Assembly (NCBI GenBank): GCA_039028635.1
Contig: JBCCHV010000045.1
Span: 1-52,675 of the forward strand
DNA length: 52,675 nt
Source: Acidobacteriota bacterium
GTDB lineage: Bacteria > Acidobacteriota > Thermoanaerobaculia > Multivoradales > JBCCEF01
Direction of reading: 5' to 3'
The number at the start of each line of letters is the position of its first letter. Position 1 is the stretch's first letter. This document shows, piece after piece, positions 42,061 through 51,118 of the stretch. The notes under the pieces were generated by a model. It did no database searches. It was not told the origin of the DNA and worked only from the letters and a program-made list of their open reading frames with translations. The translations under genes were made by a program, and so were the position numbers.

Positions 42061-45000
42061 CTACTGCACAGCGGTCGTCCAGGCGGTGGTGTCGCCGGAC
42101 TCGAAGCTGTCCGCGAAGATCAGGCTCGGGTCGTTGCAGACGGAGCCTTCGATGACTTCGACGTCGTCCACCCACCAGCCGTCTCGGGATACCGAAGCGT
42201 CGCTGGTCATGCGCCAGCGGAAGCGCACCGAGGTGCCGGCGAAGTCGGCGAGATCGACCACCACCTGGACGAAGTCGCTGCCGTTGTTGCCGCTCCAGGC
42301 GTCGCGGCCGGCGGCCGGGTTGGTGGTGGCGGTGGCGCGGATGGTGGCGGTGTAGCCGTTGGCGAGGAAGCGGTCGGCGTTGTCGGGAATCGCGCCGCCG
42401 TTGGCGGCGAGGATGTCAAACCAGGAGGCGCCGGCGTCCACCGAGTACTCGAGGACACCGCCGTCGTAGGTCGCCTCGGTGTTGAAGCGGTGCCAGAAGC
42501 GCAGCAGGCCGGCGCCGGAGGCCAGCGCCGTGTCGCCGACCAGCTCGATGCGCTGATCGCCGATGTCGGGAGTGTCGGGCGCGAACCAGGAGGTCGGTGC
42601 CGAAGTGCTGAAGTCGGTGACCAGGGCCCAGCCGACGGTGCCCTCGTCGGTGGGGCCGGTGGTGGTGGACCAGGCCGCCGTGCCGCTTTCGAGGTCGTCC
42701 TGGAAGAGGGCGCCGAAGGGGCCGCTCGGGATCGCCGAAACGGTCGACACGTTGGGATCTTCGACGCCGCCGTTGGGTCCACCGCCGACGCCGCTGAGGG
42801 CCTCGGCGCGCACGATGTAGAAGTACTCGGTGCCGGACTCGACGTCGCTGTCGAGATAGCTGGTGGCGGCGAGGTTGGTGGCGATGCGATTGCCGTCGCC
42901 GGGCAGGAAGCCCGGCGAGGTGTCGCGATAGACGTTGTAGACCACCGCCTGGGCCGGGCAGGTGGTGGCGCCGTCGCCCCACTCGAGGCGGACGCCACAG
43001 ACGATGTCCTCGCGATTGCTGGCGATGACCGCCGCGGCGTCGAAGGACGGCATTTCGTTGCAAGCACCGGTCGGGGTGATCTCGCTGCACGGCGACCGGC
43101 CGGTTTCGAAGGACCCGGTGGGATCGAGGGCCGAGATCTGGTAGCCGTAGGCGATGCCGCCGGAGACGGCGAGGTCGCTGTAGGGCGAGCCGGCCTCGCC
43201 GGCGGCGATGCGGACGAATCCGCCACCGCCGGTGCAGCCGCCCTGCTGGCGATAGATGTTGAAGCTGGCGCAGCTGCCAGCGTCATCCCACCCCACCTCG
43301 ACCTGGTTGTCGGCCGGATTGCTCAGCGACGGAGCCGCCGCCAGGGCGGCCGGACAGGCGCTGATGGTGGCCTCGGCGCAGTTCGAGAGATCCGAGTAGC
43401 AGCTATTCGAAGCCAGGTCCGCGGCGGTCTCGAGGGCGACCACCCGGTAACTGTAGGGCTGGTTGTCGAGGACGTCCGAGTCGATGAAGCCGGTGGCTGC
43501 GGCGCCGAGGTTGGCGACCTGCTGGTAGCTGCGGTTGCACTCGCCGTGGTTCTTGAGGACGGTGTAGCCGCCGGCGTTGGGCACCGTCGGCCAGCTCACG
43601 TCGAGGGTGCCGGCGGTGGCCGCGGCGGTCACCACCGGGGCGGCCAGAACGGGGCAGCCGGAGCTGTTCTGATTGCCGGCGTCGGCGGCGCTGCCGCAGG
43701 CGATGGCGTGGTCGTCGAAGGCCGCGAAGATGTGGGCGGCGTGGGGCGTGCCGTTGGTCAGGTCGCCGTCGTCATCGTCCGCCGCCAGCATGGTCTGAAA
43801 CCACGAGGTGGTGGCGCAGCCGTCGGACACGAAGGTGGTGGAGTTGCAGTTGAAGGCGCCGGTGGCGCCCTGCATGGCGAGGAACCAGGTGCGTTCGGTG
43901 ATCAACCAGGCGGTGTCGATGTCGAAGGCCGGGCCGAGCTTGCGCACCGCCAGATCCCAGATGGCGCCGCCGCCGGGCATCGATTCGCAGTGCACCTGCT
44001 GGCCGCAGGGACCGGTACCGAAAAAGCCGCCGGGGCAGGTGCGGGTGAAGTTGTCGGGGGTGAACGGCGTGGTCACCGGTTCGCCATTGCCGTCGAGGTG
44101 TTTGGCGTAGTCCTGGTCGCGGACGCCGGTGCAGTCGGTGCAAGGGAAGCCATAGCTCGGGCACATCTGGTCCCAGAAGCCCGGGCCGCCGCAGGACTCG
44201 TGGCTGTCGAGCATGGCGAGGACGTCGGCATAGGTCTCGCCGGTGCCGCCATCGGCGGTTCCCTGAGCGTCGTTCTGATCGAGGCCGTGTCCGACCTCGT
44301 GCTGGAAGATGGCGGCGATCTCACCGGTGTTCCAGCACAGCAGATCGAGCTGAGTGTTGAAGCCTTCCTGGAAGAAGCCGTTGAAGCCTCCCGGCGGGCT
44401 CCAGTAGGCGTTGCAGGTGTCCTCGATATTGACCCGCACCTCGTGGGAGCTGTCGAGCCAGCCGTTGGCCGGCAACCAGCTGCGGCCCTTATCCTTCAGG
44501 CGCGTGGTGTGGTAGTACGCCGAGCGCGCCGCATGGGTGTTGTGCTCGTCGCCGAGGCCGTTGGTGGTGCAGTCGGCATCGCCAGCGGGATTCGGTGGTC
44601 CGATGCCGAAGTTGACGTTGTGGTTGCTGTCGGCGGCCAGCACCGGGGCCCCTGGCGTGCCGCACTGGTCGGCGATCTGGATCAGCTCGCCGTCGAGGGA
44701 CGCGGTGAAGGGAGCGGTCGCCGAGAGCAGCCCCTCGAGGCTCGAAAAGCCCCCGCTGCTCAAGGTCACCAGCGGTAGCGGTCGGTTGACCTCGGTGTCG
44801 GTCCAGGTCGAGGGCTCGATGCCGCCGCGGATCCAGCCGTACTGGTTGATGTCGGCGAACTGCAGGATCTCTCCGCGGACGGCGTCGACGTGGGCCAGCC
44901 AGGTGCCGACCACGCCGGCGCGGCGGAAGGTCAGCTCCCACACCAGCCGGTGTCGCTTGCCCGGCAGGGCGCTGCTCAAGGCGCCGAGGCCGGCCTTCTC

Positions 45001-45696
45001 GGGCAGAAAGAGGAGCTGCGGCTCGCCGATCCAGGCGTCGCGCTTGGTGTCCCAATCGACGTACTGGGCGGTGAAGGCTTGTGCCTGCTCGCGCCCGAAG
45101 GTCGGCTCGGCGACGCTGCCTGGGCGGCGCGGGAAGATGTCCTCGCTGCCCCAGGAGACCAGGTTGCCGTGGCTGATCAGCAGGGTCAGGCGCGAGCTCG
45201 CCACCAGCACTCCGGCGGGCTGGTGCTCGAAGGTCACCACCCACAGATGGTCGCTGGCGCGAAAGGTCTTGCGATGAACGATCTCCAGCCGAGGCACCGG
45301 CAGAAGAGCGGCGTGGCGGTCGAGAAAGGCGTCCGATCGCGAGGTCACCAGAGTCTCGTCGACGCCGTGGGGTGGTGTCGGGAGCTGGTTGCCGCGGCCT
45401 GGAATCATGGCGATCGGGGCGCCCTTGACCATCGCCGGCTCGCCGGTCGACAGATCGAAGTAGACTTCTCCTCGCGGGCCCAGGGAAGGCAGGAAGGCGC
45501 TCCAGGCGGTTCGGCCCGGAAGGCGGTTCATCACCGCGGCGGCGGCGGCCACCTCACGGCCCTCGCGCATCGCCGGCATGGCTTTCTGCAGCGGCTCGAG
45601 CTCACTCCGGTGGGTCGGCCGGGTGAAGGCGCCGAGGGGCAGCGCCGACGAAATCGTCAGGACGAGGCACAGCATCCACCGGATCGACTGCCGCAT
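42061..45696 (-). CDS. large secreted gluzincin metalloprotease with Fn3 domains and FESG tail
   Basis: ATG 45696 with GGAGG gives 1211 residues. Signal peptide about 6-23. A propeptide region (about 25-330) precedes the catalytic part: zinc site His466-Glu467-x-x-His470 in Q-H-E-V-G-H-G-L-D, and G-E-T-Y-A-D-V-L-A (Glu487) as the likely third ligand, like M36/M4 gluzincins. At least three fibronectin-III-like modules (about 660-960) carry paired Cys and I-D-S-D-V-L-D-N-Q-P-Y-S-Y-R-V. A jelly-roll or MAM-like beta domain (about 985-1190) follows. The end I-F-A-D-S-F-E-S-G-D-T-T-A-W matches the tail of the lipoprotein at 13962. Extracellular protein degradation or adhesion is likely. Confidence 0.9.
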   Translation of the reverse strand: MRQSIRWMLCLVLTISSALPLGAFTRPTHRSELEPLQKAMPAMREGREVAAAAAVMNRLPGRTAWSAFLPSLGPRGEVYFDLSTGEPAMVKGAPIAMIPGRGNQLPTPPHGVDETLVTSRSDAFLDRHAALLPVPRLEIVHRKTFRASDHLWVVTFEHQPAGVLVASSRLTLLISHGNLVSWGSEDIFPRRPGSVAEPTFGREQAQAFTAQYVDWDTKRDAWIGEPQLLFLPEKAGLGALSSALPGKRHRLVWELTFRRAGVVGTWLAHVDAVRGEILQFADINQYGWIRGGIEPSTWTDTEVNRPLPLVTLSSGGFSSLEGLLSATAPFTASLDGELIQIADQCGTPGAPVLAADSNHNVNFGIGPPNPAGDADCTTNGLGDEHNTHAARSAYYHTTRLKDKGRSWLPANGWLDSSHEVRVNIEDTCNAYWSPPGGFNGFFQEGFNTQLDLLCWNTGEIAAIFQHEVGHGLDQNDAQGTADGGTGETYADVLAMLDSHESCGGPGFWDQMCPSYGFPCTDCTGVRDQDYAKHLDGNGEPVTTPFTPDNFTRTCPGGFFGTGPCGQQVHCESMPGGGAIWDLAVRKLGPAFDIDTAWLITERTWFLAMQGATGAFNCNSTTFVSDGCATTSWFQTMLAADDDDGDLTNGTPHAAHIFAAFDDHAIACGSAADAGNQNSSGCPVLAAPVVTAAATAGTLDVSWPTVPNAGGYTVLKNHGECNRSYQQVANLGAAATGFIDSDVLDNQPYSYRVVALETAADLASNSCYSDLSNCAEATISACPAALAAAPSLSNPADNQVEVGWDDAGSCASFNIYRQQGGCTGGGGFVRIAAGEAGSPYSDLAVSGGIAYGYQISALDPTGSFETGRSPCSEITPTGACNEMPSFDAAAVIASNREDIVCGVRLEWGDGATTCPAQAVVYNVYRDTSPGFLPGDGNRIATNLAATSYLDSDVESGTEYFYIVRAEALSGVGGGPNGGVEDPNVSTVSAIPSGPFGALFQDDLESGTAAWSTTTGPTDEGTVGWALVTDFSTSAPTSWFAPDTPDIGDQRIELVGDTALASGAGLLRFWHRFNTEATYDGGVLEYSVDAGASWFDILAANGGAIPDNADRFLANGYTATIRATATTNPAAGRDAWSGNNGSDFVQVVVDLADFAGTSVRFRWRMTSDASVSRDGWWVDDVEVIEGSVCNDPSLIFADSFESGDTTAWTTAVQ

Positions 45697-45852
45697 TACA
45701 ACCTCCGTGGGCCGTACGCCATGGGGCACAAGGGCCGAAAGGGCGGGAATCCTTTGCTTCCAGACGCTTAGGCAATCTATGAGATATGCATTCATGCTAA
45801 CCGTTCGATCTTCGAAAGCGCAAGTCGACGAGATCGACTATGCTTTGGCAAC

Positions 45853-47499
45853 ATGATTTTCAGGCGTTATCTCTGGGCGGGACTCGCTGGATTGTTGTCT
45901 GCGACGGCGGTTGCGGCGCAAGGGTGGACCTTCACCGACGTCACCCGCGCGGCCGGCGTTCTCTACGAACATGGATTCGGTACGCCGCCGCTCACCGAGC
46001 CGGCGATGATGTCCGGCGGGGTGGCGGCCGGCGACTACGACCGCGATGGCTTTGTCGATCTCTATGCGGTGCGCGGCACGATGGGCCCCAACCTGTTGTT
46101 CCGCAACCGCGGCGACGGCACCTTCGAGGAGCTCGGAGCGGCCGCCGGCGTCGCGATCAGCGGTGAGCGTGGCAGTGGCCCGACCTTCGCCGACATCGAT
46201 GGCGACGGCTGGCCCGACCTGGTGATCGGAGGGGTCGGCGGGACCTCACCGCGGGCCTTCCTCAACCAGGGCGACGGCACCTTCGAAGAGATCAGCGATC
46301 GCACCGGCTTCGCGACCTTCCGCAACACCTTTTCGGCGGCCTTTGCGGATATCGATCTCGACGGTGACCTCGATGCCTTCTTGAGCCATTGGGGACCGCC
46401 CGGTGCCGGCGAGCATCTGTGGCGCAACGAGGGCGGCGGCGTCTTCACCGACATCGACGAAAGCTCGGGCCTGGGCGTCGCCTTCGAGCGCGAGGATTTC
46501 AGCTTCACCCCCAACTTCGCGGACATCGACCTCGACGGCCTCCCGGATCTTCTGCTCGCCGCCGACTTCGGCACCAGCCGGGTGTTTCGCAACCTCGGCG
46601 ACGGACGGTTCGAAGACGTCACCGGACCCGAGATCGACGACGAGAACGGCATGGGTGCGGCGGTCATCGACTACGACCACGACGGCGACCTCGACTGGTT
46701 CGTGTCGAGCATCTGGGATCCCGACGGCATCGTGCCCGGCAACTGGGGGATCAGCGGCAACCGCCTCTATCGCAATCGCGGCGATGGCACCTTCGAAGAC
46801 GCCACCGACGAGGCCGGCGTGCGCTACGGCTACTGGGGGTGGGGGAGCTGCTTCGCGGACCTCGACAACGATGGTCACCCGGACCTCTTCCACGTCAACG
46901 GCATGCCGCTGTCCGGCGCCAACGAGTTCTTCGACGATCCGGCCCGCCTCTATATCGCCAATGGCGACGGCACCTTCAGCGAGCGCGCCGCCAAGCTCGG
47001 CGTCGAGGCCCTGCGGCAGGGTCGCGGCGTGGTCTGCTTCGACTACGACCGCGACGGCGACATCGACCTCTTCATCGCCAACAACGCCGGGCCGTCCCGC
47101 CTCTTCCGCAACGACGGCGGCGATGCCCTGGGGCACTACTTGGGGGTGCGTTTGCGGGGCGCCGATGGCAACACCTCGGCGGTCGGGGCCCACATCGAGG
47201 TCACCGTTGGCGGCGTCACCCAGCTCCAGGAGCTGCGCGCCGGCAGCAACTACGTGTCGCAGAACCCCATCGAGGCGCACTTCGGCTTGGGCTCCGCCAC
47301 CCGCGTCGACGAGCTGGCGGTGCGCTGGCCGAGTGGCCGCCGCGATGTGCTGCGCAACCTCGACGTCGACCGCGTGATCGAGCTCGAGGAAGGCGCCATC
47401 CCGGCCGATATCCCGACCCTGCGCTCCTGGGGCCTGTGGCTGCTCGCCCTTTGGATTGGCCTGGCTGCCTCGAGGCGGCTGGCGCGCTCGATCACCTAG
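45853..47499 (+). CDS. FG-GAP/VCBS and ASPIC/UnbV secreted protein with IPTL-CTERM
   Basis: 548 residues. Signal peptide about 1-22 (A-V-A-A-Q). Integrin-like repeats bind calcium: D-Y-D-R-D-G-F-V-D-L, D-I-D-G-D-G-W-P-D-L, D-I-D-L-D-G-D-L-D, D-I-D-L-D-G-L-P-D-L, D-Y-D-H-D-G-D-L-D-W, D-L-D-N-D-G-H-P-D-L and D-Y-D-R-D-G-D-I-D-L, with R-N-x-G-D-G-T-F-E between them. The ASPIC/UnbV domain is at about 430-510 (L-R-A-G-S-N-Y-V-S-Q, V-R-W-P-S-G). It ends D-I-P-T-L-R-S-W-G, a hydrophobic helix and basic residues. TATGCT lies 8 nt before the ATG and no ribosome site is seen. Confidence 0.92.
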   Translation: MIFRRYLWAGLAGLLSATAVAAQGWTFTDVTRAAGVLYEHGFGTPPLTEPAMMSGGVAAGDYDRDGFVDLYAVRGTMGPNLLFRNRGDGTFEELGAAAGVAISGERGSGPTFADIDGDGWPDLVIGGVGGTSPRAFLNQGDGTFEEISDRTGFATFRNTFSAAFADIDLDGDLDAFLSHWGPPGAGEHLWRNEGGGVFTDIDESSGLGVAFEREDFSFTPNFADIDLDGLPDLLLAADFGTSRVFRNLGDGRFEDVTGPEIDDENGMGAAVIDYDHDGDLDWFVSSIWDPDGIVPGNWGISGNRLYRNRGDGTFEDATDEAGVRYGYWGWGSCFADLDNDGHPDLFHVNGMPLSGANEFFDDPARLYIANGDGTFSERAAKLGVEALRQGRGVVCFDYDRDGDIDLFIANNAGPSRLFRNDGGDALGHYLGVRLRGADGNTSAVGAHIEVTVGGVTQLQELRAGSNYVSQNPIEAHFGLGSATRVDELAVRWPSGRRDVLRNLDVDRVIELEEGAIPADIPTLRSWGLWLLALWIGLAASRRLARSIT

Positions 47500-47510
47500 C
47501 CCGAGAAACA

Positions 47511-47545
47511 GAACCGCCCGCGAGCGTTGGCTTCGTGGGCGGTTC
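47511..47545. terminator. hairpin between convergent ASPIC and VOC genes
   Basis: GAACCGCCC (47511-47519) pairs perfectly with GGGCGGTTC (47537-47545) around a 17-base loop, 12 bases after one stop and 30 before the other. Probably a shared transcript end. Confidence 0.6.
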
Positions 47546-47574
47546 GAATCGACCTGCTGTCGGCTGGACAGCCT

Positions 47575-48363
47575 CTATTCGGCTGGCGGTGCTCCCACCT
47601 GGTGGAGGGCGAACATGGCGCCCTGGGGATCGCTGGCCTGGACCACCCAGTCGCCGCCCGGCACCTCGATCGGGCCGACCACGATCTGGCCGCCGAGCTC
47701 CTTGACCTTGTCCACCGCGACGTTGATGTCTTCGACCCGCGCATAGTGCAGCCAGGACGGCGGCATGGGCATTTCCGGCGTCAGGTTCATGGCGCCGCCG
47801 AGGGGCATCTCGGTGCGGCCGTAGAGCTGGTAGATGCCGGCCTCGCCCATGTCCATGGCGTCGAGCTTCTGCCAGCCGAAGAGGTCGCTGTAGAAGGCCA
47901 TGGCGCCTTCGTAGTCGCTGGTCATCAGCTCGTGCCAGGAGAACTCGCCGAGCTCCGGCGGGCCGTCGTGGCCGCCGGCCTCGGCGGCCGGCGTGTAGGC
48001 GGCGAACTTGGCGCCCTGGGGGTCGAGCAAGAGGGCGAAGCGGCCGGTGTTGGGAATGTCCTCGGGGCCGTGCAGCACCTGGCCGCCGAGCTCCTTGCAG
48101 CGCGCGGCGGTGGCGTCGACGTCGGGGGTGGCGATGTAGGCGACCCAGTGCGGCGGCATGCCGCCGTCGAGCTCCTCCTTGGAGAGGCCGACGACACCGC
48201 CCATCGGCATCTCGCCACGGGTCCACATGGAGTAGTCGGCGGGGCCATCCCACTGCATCGTTCCCCAGCCGACGATGGCGCCGTAGAAGGCCTTGGCCGC
48301 CTCCGTATCGGGAGTGATCAGGTCGTACCAGACAAAGCGGCCGCGCGGGAAGTCTTCGGACAT
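47575..48363 (-). CDS. two-domain VOC (glyoxalase-fold) protein
   Basis: ATG 48363 with AAGGAG gives 262 residues. Two vicinal-oxygen-chelate repeats, about 8-125 and 138-258. Each begins with a W-Y/W-H segment (F-V-W-Y-D-L-I-T-P-D and F-S-W-H-E-L-M-T-S-D), continues with A-F-Y and W, and ends in a D-P-Q-G-A-x-F strand. Similar actinobacterial and acidobacterial proteins are annotated as glyoxalase/bleomycin-resistance-like; the metal ligands are not complete in each half, so enzyme activity is uncertain. The longer upstream frame is antisense to the cysteine synthase gene. Confidence 0.9.
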   Translation of the reverse strand: MSEDFPRGRFVWYDLITPDTEAAKAFYGAIVGWGTMQWDGPADYSMWTRGEMPMGGVVGLSKEELDGGMPPHWVAYIATPDVDATAARCKELGGQVLHGPEDIPNTGRFALLLDPQGAKFAAYTPAAEAGGHDGPPELGEFSWHELMTSDYEGAMAFYSDLFGWQKLDAMDMGEAGIYQLYGRTEMPLGGAMNLTPEMPMPPSWLHYARVEDINVAVDKVKELGGQIVVGPIEVPGGDWVVQASDPQGAMFALHQVGAPPAE

Positions 48364-48549
48364 CGGGAACTCTCCTTGAAGTTGGTTCTGAAAGTGCCGG
48401 CTTGAACTAGGGATCATACGCTGTCCGCCTTGGAGTAGCGACGCGGTGACCGAGAGTCGATCATCGACCGTCGGGAAGATCCTCGGGTCGAGCAGGGAAG
48501 CGGTCACGGAATGGCCGGGGGCTGCCCCGGAAATGTCGCATTCGCTGGC

Positions 48550-48555
48550 TATAAT
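48550..48555 (+). promoter_or_regulatory. consensus -10 TATAAT six bases before a GTG start
   Basis: TATAAT, a perfect -10 box in a GC-rich region, sits 6 bases before GTG 48562. A good -35 is not visible at 16-18 bp. If used, the transcript begins at the start codon. Confidence 0.6.
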
Positions 48556-48561
48556 CCGCCC

Positions 48562-49578
48562 GTGAACGAGCTGAGAGTCTTCGACCGCTTGAGCGACGCC
48601 GTCGGCTGGACACCCTTGGTGCGGCTGGGCAGGACGGTGCCGGCGCCGTGTGAGGCCTACGCCAAGCTCGAGTACCTGAACCCGATGGGGAGCGTCAAGG
48701 ATCGCATCGCTCGCCACATCGTGCGCCGCGCCCTCGACGAGGGCAAGCTGCGGCCCGGCGGCGTCGTGCTTGAGGCCTCCTCCGGCAACACCGCCATGGG
48801 ACTGGCGATGATGGCGGTGCTCGAAGGATTGCGCTGCCGCATGGTGGTGCGGCGCCAGACCAGTCCCGAGAAGCTCGACTGCCTGCGCGCTCTGGGGGTG
48901 GAGCTGGTGCTGGTCGACGGCGAGCTGCCGCCGGAGCATCCCGAGAGCTACAACCGCAAGGCGCGCCGGCTGGCCGAAGCGGAAGAAGGCCTCTACTTTC
49001 CCGATCAGCACAACAACCGGGTCAACAATGAGGCCCACTACCTGACCACCGGCCCGGAGATCTGGCGCCAGATGGACGGCCGCATCGATGCCTTCGTTTG
49101 CGGCATCGGAACCGGTGGCACGGTTTCCGGCGTGGCGCGCTATCTCAAGGAGCAGGATCCGACGATTCGGGTGGTGGCGGTGGATATCGAAGGGTCGGTG
49201 TTCACCGAGTACTTCCGCACTGGCCGTCGTGTCGAGCCCAAGGCCTCCTGCGTCGAGGGCCTGGGCGACGAGGAGATCATCGACTGTCCCGAGTTCGAGC
49301 TCTTCGACGACATGGTCCAGGTGTGCGACCGGGACGCCTTTCTGGCGGCTCGCGAGCTGGCCCGGCGGGAGGCCATGTTCGTCGGCGGATCGGCCGGGGC
49401 GGCGCTGGTGGGTGTGCGCCAGGTTGCCGAATCCCTCGCTCGGCCGGCGCGACTGGTGACCCTGTTCGCCGATTCTGGCTCGCGCTACCTGAGCACCATC
49501 TACAACGATTCTTGGATGCGAGCCCGCGGCCACCTCGCCGCGGCGAAGTCGGCGGCCGTTGTTCTGCCCAACCTTTAG
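48562..49578 (+). CDS. PLP-dependent cysteine synthase family protein
   Basis: GTG 48562 gives 338 residues; an upstream ATG at 48511 would place the TATAAT inside the gene. PLP lysine Lys46 in N-P-M-G-S-V-K-D-R, cofactor-binding S-S-G-N-T-A-M-G, and the phosphate loop G-T-G-G-T-V-S-G are all intact. It belongs to the CysK/cystathionine beta-synthase fold; whether it makes cysteine from O-acetylserine or performs another beta-replacement is not decided. It is somewhat longer than CysK and lacks CBS domains. No sulfur-assimilation neighbours here. Confidence 0.93.
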   Translation: MNELRVFDRLSDAVGWTPLVRLGRTVPAPCEAYAKLEYLNPMGSVKDRIARHIVRRALDEGKLRPGGVVLEASSGNTAMGLAMMAVLEGLRCRMVVRRQTSPEKLDCLRALGVELVLVDGELPPEHPESYNRKARRLAEAEEGLYFPDQHNNRVNNEAHYLTTGPEIWRQMDGRIDAFVCGIGTGGTVSGVARYLKEQDPTIRVVAVDIEGSVFTEYFRTGRRVEPKASCVEGLGDEEIIDCPEFELFDDMVQVCDRDAFLAARELARREAMFVGGSAGAALVGVRQVAESLARPARLVTLFADSGSRYLSTIYNDSWMRARGHLAAAKSAAVVLPNL

Positions 49579-49666
49579 ACAGTCCCTCCTTCTGCCCCTG
49601 TCGGTACCGCCTGCCTGAGCCGGCCTCGGAGCCCGGCCGTTGAGGCCGCCTGGTAGGCTGATTGTC

Positions 49667-51118
49667 ATGGCCGAAAGACAATTCGATCGGCGGCGCTTCG
49701 TCACCGGCCTGGGGCTGCTGGCGGCCTCTCCCTGGCTCTCCGCCTGCGGCGCCGGGACTCCGCGGCGGGTGGCGGTGGTGGGGGCCGGGCTGGCCGGCCT
49801 GACGGCGGCCTGGGAGCTGCGCGACGCGGGGGTCGAGGTGCGGCTCTTCGAAGGCTCGGAGCGGCCCGGCGGGCGGGTCTGGACCTTGCGCAATCCCTTC
49901 GGGGACGGTCTCCCGATCGACGCCGGCGCGATGAGCGCCGGCAGCGACTATCGTCACTGGCGCGGCTTCTGCGACCGCCTCGGGCTGGCGATCGAAGAAG
50001 TCCTCATGCCGACGCCCCGTCCAGACACTCTCGTCCGACTCGCGGGTAGCACCGTGCGCGGCTCGGACCTGCGCCAAGACCCCGATCGCTGGCCCCTCGA
50101 CCTGCACCCGGCGGAGAAGCCGCTGGCGCCCTTTCGCCTTCTGAGCCACTATCTCCGCCCGCTGGCAGAGGAGATCGGCCAGGTCGAGGGGGTGATGGCC
50201 CCGGAATGCGCCGCCTATGATCGCCTGTCGCTGCTCGAGCTCTTGCAGCAGCAGGGCGCCTCGCCGGCGGCCCTCGGCCTGATCGAGCACTCCCTCAACT
50301 ACAACCGTCTGAGCACCGTTTCCGCCTTGAGCGCGCTGCGCGATTTCTTGCGCCGGCTGGGGGACTCCGGCATCGCCCTGCGCCTGAAAGACGGCCAGGG
50401 CGCCCTGCCGGAGGCGATGGCCGCCGGCCTCGGTGGGGCGATCACCTATCGCCGCAAGCTGAATGCCGTGGTGCGGGACGGCGACGGTTTGCGTCTGGTG
50501 TTCGCTTCACCGGGGGGCGAAGAAACCTACCGCGCCGCCCGCGTCATTCTGACCCTGCCGTTCACGGCCCTTCGCCAAGTCGAGTTCGAGCCGCCTCTGC
50601 CGGCGGAGCGGCAGCGCATGATCGATGATCTGCCCTACACCCAGGTGGCGAAGACCTTCATCCCGACGAAGCGGCGGTTCTGGCTCGCCGATGGGAAGTT
50701 CTCGGTGCTCTACAGCGACTCGAAGTTCGAACGGCTGTTCGATCTCTCGGAGGGGGAAGGCAGTCGTGGCTTGCTGCTGAACTGGATCAACGGGGCGGGT
50801 TTGGCGGAGTTCTCGCAGCTGAGCGCCGAACGGCACTCGGACCAGGTGGTGGAGTGGCTGGCGACGCTGTGGCCCGAGGCGGCCGACGCTTGCGAGGCGG
50901 CGATGACCATCAATTGGGCCTCGACCTACGCCCAGGGCGCCTACGCGCACTACGCTCCCGGCCAGCTACAGGCCTTCGCCTCGGCGATTCCCCAGCCGAT
51001 CGGTCCGATTCACTTCGCCGGCGAGCACACCGAGCTGGTCGCCCCGGGCCTCGAGGGGGCGATGACGTCGGGTATTCGAACCTCCGCAGAGGTGGTCGCG
51101 GCGTTGGCGCCGGGCTAA
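49667..51118 (+). CDS. flavin amine oxidase with Tat lipoprotein signal
   Basis: ATG 49667 gives 483 residues. The N-terminus has a twin-arginine motif D-R-R-R-F-V-T-G followed by a short hydrophobic stretch and lipobox L-S-A-C, so it is probably exported folded with FAD and lipid-anchored. FAD site: V-A-V-V-G-A-G-L-A-G-L-T, then E-G-S-E-R-P-G-G-R-V-W-T. The C-terminus H-F-A-G-E-H-T-E and A-M-T-S-G-I-R-T-S-A closes the FAD fold. It is monoamine-oxidase/polyamine-oxidase-like; substrate unknown. TAGGCT stands 7 nt before the ATG. Its stop overlaps the stop of the convergent glycosidase gene. Confidence 0.92.
   Translation: MAERQFDRRRFVTGLGLLAASPWLSACGAGTPRRVAVVGAGLAGLTAAWELRDAGVEVRLFEGSERPGGRVWTLRNPFGDGLPIDAGAMSAGSDYRHWRGFCDRLGLAIEEVLMPTPRPDTLVRLAGSTVRGSDLRQDPDRWPLDLHPAEKPLAPFRLLSHYLRPLAEEIGQVEGVMAPECAAYDRLSLLELLQQQGASPAALGLIEHSLNYNRLSTVSALSALRDFLRRLGDSGIALRLKDGQGALPEAMAAGLGGAITYRRKLNAVVRDGDGLRLVFASPGGEETYRAARVILTLPFTALRQVEFEPPLPAERQRMIDDLPYTQVAKTFIPTKRRFWLADGKFSVLYSDSKFERLFDLSEGEGSRGLLLNWINGAGLAEFSQLSAERHSDQVVEWLATLWPEAADACEAAMTINWASTYAQGAYAHYAPGQLQAFASAIPQPIGPIHFAGEHTELVAPGLEGAMTSGIRTSAEVVAALAPG

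Noticed and set aside
41968-44778. Long plus-strand frame of over 900 codons opposite the large metalloprotease
   Set aside because: It is a GC-driven antisense shadow rich in Gly, Val and Arg with no family pattern, while the minus strand has signal peptide, HEVGH zinc site and Fn3 modules.
48364-49893. Upstream extension of the VOC protein frame to over 770 codons
   Set aside because: It runs antisense through the cysteine synthase gene; AAGGAG and the first VOC strand place the start at 48363.
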